Positions 7,639-12,035 of a stretch of DNA of 12,035 bases are shown in pieces (positions within the stretch are counted from its first letter, which is position 1; each line of letters starts with the position of its first letter). Source of the DNA: Campylobacteraceae bacterium (GTDB lineage: Bacteria; Campylobacterota; Campylobacteria; Campylobacterales; Sulfurovaceae); NCBI GenBank assembly GCA_027056615.1, contig JALUKJ010000146.1:1-12035 (forward strand). Direction: 5' to 3'. Both the position numbers and the translations under genes were made by a program. Below the pieces are notes generated by a model, which saw nothing but the letters and a program-made list of their open reading frames with translations, had not been told where the DNA came from and searched no databases.

Positions 7639-8307
7639 TTATAAAAGTAACTTCGCCCCAACAGCACAAACAGCCGACTCACTTTTTAAAATGAGTGGGC
7701 TATCTAAGCCAATAATATTATTAGATTCAAAAAGAGCTATCTCCTCTTTTGTAAAGCCACCCTCACAACCAATAGCAATGGTACTAATATGCTTATCTTT
7801 AGAGAGTATCTTTTTAGAGAAGTTTAACATAACTGTTTCAGGGTAATTTTTTAAAAATAGTTCTAAATTATCAACCATTTCAAGCTCCATAAGTTGACTT
7901 CGTCCACACTGTTGAGAGGAGTTTAATAAAATCTTCTCTAAACGGTTAAAGTCAAGTTTAAAAGATTTCTGGGAGCGTTTACAGTAGATAAAGCTTATCT
8001 TCTCTATTCCTATTTCATTAAGAGTTGGAAGTACTTTTTCAATACTTTTTGGCTCAATAACGCACCATGCTATATGGAGTGATTTTTTTGCTTTAACTTC
8101 TAGGACTTTTGAGTACTTAAGGGTTAAGAGAGCCTGTTTTTTGTTAAGAGAGCTAATGGTATATAAGTAGATTTTATTATCTTTTAGATTACGCATGGCA
8201 ATCTCTTCGCCCTCTCTATGACGGCGAACTTTAAAGATATAACGGTGTTCATCACCTCTTAACTCCAAAGAGGGTTCAGAGGCTTGTGGGTGAAAAAGAT
8301 ACTGCAT
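7639..8307 (-). CDS. rsmE: 16S rRNA (uracil-1498-N3)-methyltransferase RsmE
   Basis: SPOUT-class, SAM-dependent enzyme that methylates N3 of U1498 of 16S rRNA in the 30S decoding region. An N-terminal PUA-like domain (1-~70, with HRYIFKVRRHREGEEI) precedes the knotted methyltransferase domain. Family motifs are EKVLPTLNEIGIEKI (~90-104), the QQCGRSQL block (132-139), IAIGCEGGF (177-185) and LILKSESAV (205-213). The usual GPEGG is GCEGG here, a Cys for Pro change, and the usual LRTETA is LKSESA; the SAM-binding fold otherwise looks intact. At 222 residues it is shorter than E. coli RsmE (243). The start codon lies 3 bases after the stop of the upstream membrane-protein gene and lacks a good ribosome site, so translation is probably coupled to it. 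The two likely share the promoter at 8773-8778. Confidence 0.93.
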   Translation of the reverse strand: MQYLFHPQASEPSLELRGDEHRYIFKVRRHREGEEIAMRNLKDNKIYLYTISSLNKKQALLTLKYSKVLEVKAKKSLHIAWCVIEPKSIEKVLPTLNEIGIEKISFIYCKRSQKSFKLDFNRLEKILLNSSQQCGRSQLMELEMVDNLELFLKNYPETVMLNFSKKILSKDKHISTIAIGCEGGFTKEEIALFESNNIIGLDSPLILKSESAVCAVGAKLLL

Positions 8308-8310
8308 GGC

Positions 8311-8736
8311 TTATATAGATATTACGCCTTTAGCTTTAAGAATCATAAGAACTACCATAATAATTACAATCACAATGTTAACAATGTCTATTTTTATAAA
8401 ACTTGAACGCATTGTTGCAAAAGTTGATTCATCTTCAAGATTAGCTTTTTTGATTTTTTTGAACTTGATAATTTCAAGTGTCATCATAATAGCAAAGACC
8501 ACAATCATAATTATAGTGCTAATACCAAATGGTAAATCACCTGCGACTAGAGCAACTACTCCTGCAAAGGCAATCATGGTCATAAATGTTTGAAATATCA
8601 TGGTGTAGATAAAACTTGCCTTTCTAAACTTTAAAGGGTTAGAGGCTGTTGCTTTAGGAATAAAAAGTCCTAAAACTAAAAAAGCCAAAAAGGCTTTAAT
8701 TAGAATGCTGTGTATAAGTAACATTGTCTCTATCAT
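8311..8736 (-). CDS. Small integral membrane protein, four predicted helices
   Basis: A 141-residue inner-membrane protein of unknown function. Hydrophobic segments lie at about 6-26, 43-65, 70-92 and 114-134, separated by short loops. A basic-then-acidic stretch (KFKKIKKANLEDEST, 91-105) between helices 3 and 4 places that loop most probably in the cytoplasm by the positive-inside rule. I see no cysteines or conserved metal-ligand pattern, and I cannot assign a family. The start has TAGGAGT at 8741-8747 four bases before ATG, and a TATAAT further upstream. It is the first gene of a likely two-gene unit with rsmE (3-base gap) and is divergent from moeA. Pairing with rsmE suggests shared expression rather than a shared function. 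Confidence 0.8.
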   Translation of the reverse strand: MIETMLLIHSILIKAFLAFLVLGLFIPKATASNPLKFRKASFIYTMIFQTFMTMIAFAGVVALVAGDLPFGISTIIMIVVFAIMMTLEIIKFKKIKKANLEDESTFATMRSSFIKIDIVNIVIVIIMVVLMILKAKGVISI

Positions 8737-8772
8737 AGAAACTCCTATATTGTAAATGTGTTATTAAAACGG

Positions 8773-8778
8773 ATTATA
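8773..8778 (-). promoter_or_regulatory. -10 box TATAAT for the membrane protein-rsmE unit
   Basis: On the minus strand TATAAT lies within the near-palindrome GGATATAATCC, 36 bases before the ATG. It is 12 bases from the moeA -10 box on the other strand, so the two divergent promoters overlap and RNA polymerase could not occupy both at once. Confidence 0.5.
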
Positions 8779-8787
8779 TCCTAATTT

Positions 8788-8795
8788 GCTATACT
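8788..8795 (+). promoter_or_regulatory. Candidate -10 box TATACT for moeA
   Basis: TATACT at 8790-8795 is preceded by TGC, giving the TGn extended -10 form, 27 bases before the moeA ATG. The short leader carries AAAGG at 8812-8816, six bases from the start. Confidence 0.5.
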
Positions 8796-8822
8796 TATGA
8801 TTATATTAAATAAAGGTCGAAG

Positions 8823-10043
8823 ATGATAGTGAATATTAGTGAAGCATTAGAAATTATTTACAATAAAGTAACAGCAAAGAGTAGACATATTGTGCCTATT
8901 GAGGAAGCATTAGGTGCTATTGTAGCAAAAGATTATGTCGCTAATTTTGATTTACCTCGTTTTGATAACTCTGCTATGGATGGGTATGCTGTAAAGGTTG
9001 CAGATTCAGGTAAAAAAGTATCTGTAAAAGAGGTAACTTATGCAGGAGATGTGGCAGAGGAGGTCTTTTCTGAGGGTGAAGTAGTTAAAATTATGACAGG
9101 AGCTCCTACTCCAAATGGTTGTGAAGCTATTGTTCCTATTGAAAATGTAGAAGTTCATGAAGATGGTATTACATTACCCAATGATATTAAAATCAATACG
9201 ATGATTCGTTGGAGAGGAGAAGATATTAAGAGTGGCAAAACTTTTTTATCTGCTCAAACAAAAGTAACAGCCTATACCTTAGCACTTTTAGCCTCTCAGG
9301 GCATAACTCATATAGAGGTCTATAGAAAACCTAAAGTAGTAGTTTTTAGTACAGGAGATGAACTGAAAGCCCACTATGAACGTATAGAACAACATCAACT
9401 CTATAACTCAAATGCTCCAATGTTTGTAGCACGTGCTAAAGAGTTAGGTTGTGATGTAAGTTATATTGCTTCATCAGGAGATACTATTGAAGCGTTAAAA
9501 GAGGCTATCAAAAATGCAAAAGATGCCGACCTTATCTTAACCTCTGGAGGTGTAAGTGTGGGTGATAAAGACTTTACCAAAGAGGCATTTTTAGAGCTTG
9601 GGTTAGAGAGTTATTTTACAGGAGTAGAGATTAAACCAGGGAAACCAACTCATTTTGGAAAGTTAGGCTCATGTTTTGTAGTTAATCTTCCAGGTAATCC
9701 TCTCGCTTCGATGGTAAACTTTGAGATGCTTGTAAAACCAACAATTGCCAAACTTTCAGGAAGTAGAGCTTTTTATCATGGGCTAATAACTACAAAAATG
9801 AGAACAGAACATAAACTAAGAGCAGGGAAAAGTACAGTTATTTTAGGTGAGTGGGATGGAGATAGTTTTTTACCTATTAAAAATCAAAAACCAGGAATGG
9901 TTTCACCACTACAAAAAGCAGATGGTTTAATAGTCACTATAAAAGAGGTAGACTATTTAGCTAAAGAGCAAGAGGTAAAAATGATACCAATAAAATTAGA
10001 TTTAAAAAGTGAAGAGAAAAAAGATTTTTTTACAGAAAAGTAA
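8823..10043 (+). CDS. moeA: Molybdopterin molybdenumtransferase MoeA
   Basis: Inserts molybdenum into adenylylated molybdopterin, the final step in making active molybdenum cofactor for enzymes such as nitrate reductase and formate dehydrogenase; cytoplasmic. Motifs in order are LPRFDNSAMDGYAV (44-57), MTGAPTP (91-97), IVPIENV (103-109), MIRWRGEDIKSG (127-138), VVVFSTGDEL (172-181), LYNSNAPM (193-200), the MoaB/MogA-type TSGGVSVGDKDF (240-251), IKPGKPTHFG (270-279) and NLPGNPLAS (288-296). The domain IV beta region ends the protein. At 406 residues it matches E. coli MoeA (411). AAAGG sits six bases before the ATG. It is a single-gene unit, divergent from the membrane protein-rsmE pair and ending in a terminator whose stem contains its stop codon. 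Its charged tail (KSEEKKDFFTEK) extends past the conserved domain. No other cofactor gene is in the window. Confidence 0.97.
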   Translation: MIVNISEALEIIYNKVTAKSRHIVPIEEALGAIVAKDYVANFDLPRFDNSAMDGYAVKVADSGKKVSVKEVTYAGDVAEEVFSEGEVVKIMTGAPTPNGCEAIVPIENVEVHEDGITLPNDIKINTMIRWRGEDIKSGKTFLSAQTKVTAYTLALLASQGITHIEVYRKPKVVVFSTGDELKAHYERIEQHQLYNSNAPMFVARAKELGCDVSYIASSGDTIEALKEAIKNAKDADLILTSGGVSVGDKDFTKEAFLELGLESYFTGVEIKPGKPTHFGKLGSCFVVNLPGNPLASMVNFEMLVKPTIAKLSGSRAFYHGLITTKMRTEHKLRAGKSTVILGEWDGDSFLPIKNQKPGMVSPLQKADGLIVTIKEVDYLAKEQEVKMIPIKLDLKSEEKKDFFTEK

Positions 10044-10062
10044 CACCCAAAATGGGTGTTAC
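10040..10062. terminator. Rho-independent terminator shared by convergent moeA and the cytochrome gene
   Basis: GTAACACCC and GGGTGTTAC form a perfect 9-bp stem around the loop AAAAT. The moeA stop codon lies in the left arm. On the minus strand the stem is followed by TTTTCTGT and more T/A-rich sequence, a usable U-tract ending the cytochrome transcript. On the plus strand there is no T-run after the stem, so termination of moeA would be weaker. Confidence 0.8.
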
Positions 10063-10069
10063 CAAAGAA

Positions 10070-10738
10070 CTATTTAAGTCCTGAAATATAAGTAGCAACT
10101 GCTTTAATGTCAGCATCACTTAAAGAAGCAACTTGACCTTTCATTAACATACCCATACCATGTTCATTTCTTGTACCAGCTTTATATGCTTTGATTTTAG
10201 TCTCTAAGTCAGCTTCTGCTTGACCAGCAAGAAGTGGAGCTTTACCCATTGCTTTTGTTTTACCATCAGCACCATGACAACCAGCACATTTAGCAAAAAT
10301 TGCTTTTCCATCAGGTCCAGATGCTGTTGCTGCTGCTACAGCTGCTGTTGCCGCAGATGCTGCTGACGCTGCTGCTGCTTTTGCTGAATCAACTGCTGAA
10401 GATGCTTTCTCTTTTACAGACTCTACAGCTTTAGTTGCAGCTTCTTTAACTTCTGATGCTTTTTGTGCTACTGCTTCTTTTGTTTTTTCTACAGCAGTAG
10501 TTGCTGCCTCTTTAGCTTCAGTTGCTGCTGACTTTTTGTCACCACCACATTTACCTTCTCCACATTTTTTAGTAGTTTCAGTTTTTTTAGCATTACCACA
10601 TTTACCCTCTCCACATTTCATTGTAGATTCTGTTTTGTGTTCTGTAGCTGCTTTAGCTTCTGCACCTGTTGCTGAGTCACCACATCCTACAAGTAGGAAA
10701 GATGCAGCCATAATTGATAAAACGGTAAGTTTTTTCAT
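10070..10738 (-). CDS. Cytochrome c lipoprotein with Ala-rich linker and two KCGEGKCG motifs
   Basis: Predicted membrane-anchored class I cytochrome c on the periplasmic side. The signal ends LLVGC, with Cys19 as the lipidation site. Residues 41-48 and 58-65 are identical KCGEGKCG motifs separated by a Lys/Thr linker. Residues ~70-140 are a low-complexity, Ala/Lys/Glu-rich stretch likely to form a long amphipathic helix. The C-terminal heme domain (~141-222) has CAGCH (151-155) and Met-rich GMGMLMKG (194-201), one Met of which is the likely axial ligand. The cytochrome c fold is clear; its redox partner is not. EGKCG repeats are a hallmark of HvfA/bufferin copper-binding peptides, so the extra motifs may bind copper, but that is inference. 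TAAGGA at 10746-10751 supports the start. It lies 36 bases downstream of the QueD-family gene on the same strand and ends at a strong terminator. Confidence 0.9.
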   Translation of the reverse strand: MKKLTVLSIMAASFLLVGCGDSATGAEAKAATEHKTESTMKCGEGKCGNAKKTETTKKCGEGKCGGDKKSAATEAKEAATTAVEKTKEAVAQKASEVKEAATKAVESVKEKASSAVDSAKAAAASAASAATAAVAAATASGPDGKAIFAKCAGCHGADGKTKAMGKAPLLAGQAEADLETKIKAYKAGTRNEHGMGMLMKGQVASLSDADIKAVATYISGLK

Positions 10739-10767
10739 ATGTATGTCCTTATAGTTAAAATATATCG

Positions 10768-10782
10768 AAGTATACTATACTT
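10768..10782. promoter_or_regulatory. Perfect short palindrome at the queD stop, overlapping a possible cytochrome-gene promoter
   Basis: AAGTATA-C-TATACTT is a perfect 7+1+7 inverted repeat spanning the stop codon of the QueD-family gene. On the minus strand it contains TATACT (10769-10774), about 31 bases before the cytochrome ATG and suitable as a -10 box. A symmetric site over a promoter could be an operator, but AT-rich palindromes of this length can occur by chance. Confidence 0.3.
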
Positions 10783-11356
10783 TTTTTGGATTTACCATTA
10801 ATTTATTTTCTAATAATGCTTCCCATAGATTAGGATTTGACCACTCAAATTTTATCTCATCTGAAAAAATAATATTTTCTAAATTTATGTTTCCCATAAG
10901 TTTACTGTATGCATCTTCTCTAAAACCTTGTGCATATCCTGTCTCTGTTTCATGGACAATAATGCTATGAACCTTGATATTTCGCTCTCCATTGACCATA
11001 CCTGTACAGTTTAAAACACGTTCAACCATTAAAAAAATAACACGAGAAAACTGTTCAGCCGATGGTGAGACTGGAAGTTCTACCCACCGTGCTGAGTGTC
11101 TCTTCATATCTTCTATATACTCTTTATCATCTTCTGACCACAAAGTAATAGCATGGTCAAAAGATTCAATAAGTTCCTTTATGTAACGTTTTGTAAGCCC
11201 AAAGTCATAAACCATCTGCCCATTATCAAGGTAGTTTGACTCTAAAAGTACCTCTATTTTATATGAGTGTCCATGAATATTTTGGCTACACTTTTGCGTA
11301 GAGCAACCTCTTACAATGTGTGCATTTTCAAATTTGAATAGTTTTCTTATTAGCAT
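10775..11356 (-). CDS. queD: QueD/6-pyruvoyl-tetrahydropterin synthase family protein (probable 6-carboxytetrahydropterin synthase)
   Basis: Zinc enzyme of the T-fold superfamily that, as QueD, converts dihydroneopterin triphosphate to 6-carboxy-tetrahydropterin, an early step to queuosine. The zinc ligands are His13 (FENAH), His28 and His30 (HGHSY), and VHETETGYA near residue 138 supplies the pterin-anchoring Glu region. The candidate catalytic Cys23 is followed by four residues before HGH, whereas E. coli QueD has three. DHA (~131 bases into the middle region, FDHAI at 66-70) is the conserved second His. At 193 residues it is much longer than E. coli QueD (~120), with an insert around 73-100 and a C-terminal extension; I recall this longer form from Campylobacterota. 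AGGA at 11363-11366 supports the start. It lies 18 bases after the McrC-like gene. No queE or queC is adjacent, so the queuosine role rests on family. Confidence 0.85.
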   Translation of the reverse strand: MLIRKLFKFENAHIVRGCSTQKCSQNIHGHSYKIEVLLESNYLDNGQMVYDFGLTKRYIKELIESFDHAITLWSEDDKEYIEDMKRHSARWVELPVSPSAEQFSRVIFLMVERVLNCTGMVNGERNIKVHSIIVHETETGYAQGFREDAYSKLMGNINLENIIFSDEIKFEWSNPNLWEALLENKLMVNPKKV

Positions 11357-11374
11357 TTTTTTTCCTCTCTATAT

Positions 11375-12035
11375 TTATAATTTTATTTCTTTTAATGTAA
11401 AAGAGAAACTTTTGTCATAATCATAGGTATATAAGTGGTCTAATTTAAATTTAGAAGATTGATTTTGTTTAGGATAAATCAAAATCCCTTTACTCAACCC
11501 TCTAACTTTCGCATCTCTTGCCAATTTTTGAATATCTATCTCTTTAGGCTCATTAAGTATTTTCCATTTTACATCTATAATAAAGGACTTATTATCTTTT
11601 TTCCCTATTAAATCAGGGTTTGAATGGTAATGAGTTACATGTTGTTCTGATTCTAAAGAAAATTTTCGTTTAGTTACATCAGAATGAAGTCCCTCATAAT
11701 ACAACTCTGTAAATTCAGAACTCTTCAACAAATAGTCATAAACTTTCCACTCAAACAACTTTTCAGGTCGAAAAAAATGAGCATGTTGATTATGCATTTT
11801 CAACATCTCTTTATAAGCGTTATCTTCAAAATAACTCTCAACTCCAAGTAGAGTTAAAAGAGCTAAATATAACTCTTTCTCATCACTACTTTTAAAAAGT
11901 TTCAAAACCTTTTTAGAGCTTATCTCTTTAGGCTTAAAGCTATAACTCTCTAAATTATATTTAGCCTCTATTCTGTTTTTTAACTTTTTAGCTTCTCTAT
12001 TTTTGCCCTTATGTTTAAGAAAATGATGTAACACT
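11375..12035 (-). CDS. McrC-like PD-(D/E)XK nuclease, 5' end cut off by the window
   Basis: C-terminal 220 codons of a gene that runs out of the window. The outermost codon is GTG, but nothing marks it as a true start and the frame is open to the edge, so I read it as partial. Residue numbers count from that codon. SNPDLIG (138-144) and FIIDVKWK (151-158) form the nuclease core PD...DxK: Asp141, Asp154, Lys156. The order LFEWKVYDYLL (93-103), a polar stretch, then PD and DVKWK followed by a helix (IQKLARDAKVRG) and a strand (GILIYPK) matches the C-terminal nuclease of McrC, which cuts methylated DNA with the GTPase McrB. Other PD-(D/E)XK families share the core, so McrC is the best rather than the only reading. 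An McrB gene would be expected beyond the right edge. The queD gene starts 18 bases after its stop. Confidence 0.65.
   Translation of the reverse strand, partial: VLHHFLKHKGKNREAKKLKNRIEAKYNLESYSFKPKEISSKKVLKLFKSSDEKELYLALLTLLGVESYFEDNAYKEMLKMHNQHAHFFRPEKLFEWKVYDYLLKSSEFTELYYEGLHSDVTKRKFSLESEQHVTHYHSNPDLIGKKDNKSFIIDVKWKILNEPKEIDIQKLARDAKVRGLSKGILIYPKQNQSSKFKLDHLYTYDYDKSFSFTLKEIKL

Noticed and set aside
8306..8593. An open frame on the + strand opposite the small membrane protein
   Set aside because: Ile/Thr-rich translation is the mirror of hydrophobic helices on the other strand; the minus-strand gene has the better ribosome site and fits an operon with rsmE.
8737..8822. Molybdenum cofactor riboswitch upstream of moeA
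   Set aside because: The leader after the candidate promoter is only about 20 bases, too short for such an RNA.
10768..10782. Terminator for queD
   Set aside because: The palindrome has a one-base centre and only A/T-rich arms, so a stable RNA stem would be about 4 bp; no U-tract follows on the minus strand.
10775..12035. A 7-deazaguanine DNA-modification (Dpd-like) system formed by queD and the nuclease
   Set aside because: No dpd-type transglycosylase or other queuosine-precursor genes are visible, and queD is a common housekeeping gene; adjacency alone is not enough.

Overview
The window is low-GC DNA with tightly packed genes. Several proteins look like those of Campylobacterota (Sulfurimonas/Sulfurovum-like): an extended ~193-residue QueD-family protein, a compact 222-residue RsmE, cytochrome c lipoproteins, and T-rich promoters with good -10 boxes but no clear -35. 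The assignment is by recognition only; no search was run.

Region 1 (31-3955, + strand) is the export and regulation part of a surface or extracellular polysaccharide locus. It holds a short Wza-type outer-membrane lipoprotein, a Wzc-type co-polymerase fused to a bacterial tyrosine kinase with a (Gly-Tyr)8 tail encoded by eight perfect GGTTAT repeats, and a CpsB/YwqE-type PHP phosphatase that probably removes phosphate from that tail. Gaps are 8 bases and then a 1-base overlap, so this is one operon. No glycosyltransferase or flippase is in view; they would have to lie upstream.

Region 2 (3947-5484, - strand) holds riboflavin synthase followed by an unrecognised 288-residue protein, whose end overlaps the phosphatase gene tail to tail. 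The 284 bases between riboflavin synthase and the divergent mnmG carry a 175-bp nested inverted repeat (5516-5690). Its core is two inverted REP-like hairpins, each preceded by GTAG.

Region 3 (5769-10043) is housekeeping: mnmG (tRNA wobble uridine modification), convergent rsmE (16S rRNA m3U1498 methylation) behind a small four-helix membrane protein, and divergent moeA (molybdenum cofactor). moeA ends inside a terminator hairpin shared with the convergent gene after it.

Region 4 (10070-12035, - strand) reads, in transcription order, a McrC-like PD-(D/E)XK nuclease cut by the window edge, a QueD-family protein, and a cytochrome c lipoprotein with two KCGEGKCG motifs. Those motifs resemble the EGKCG repeats of HvfA/bufferin copper-binding peptides.

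The best candidates for novelty are the cytochrome with EGKCG motifs, the nested REP element between ribE and mnmG, and the orphan 288-residue protein. I see no complete, clearly new multi-gene system. No rRNA, tRNA, CRISPR array or intact insertion sequence was recognised.
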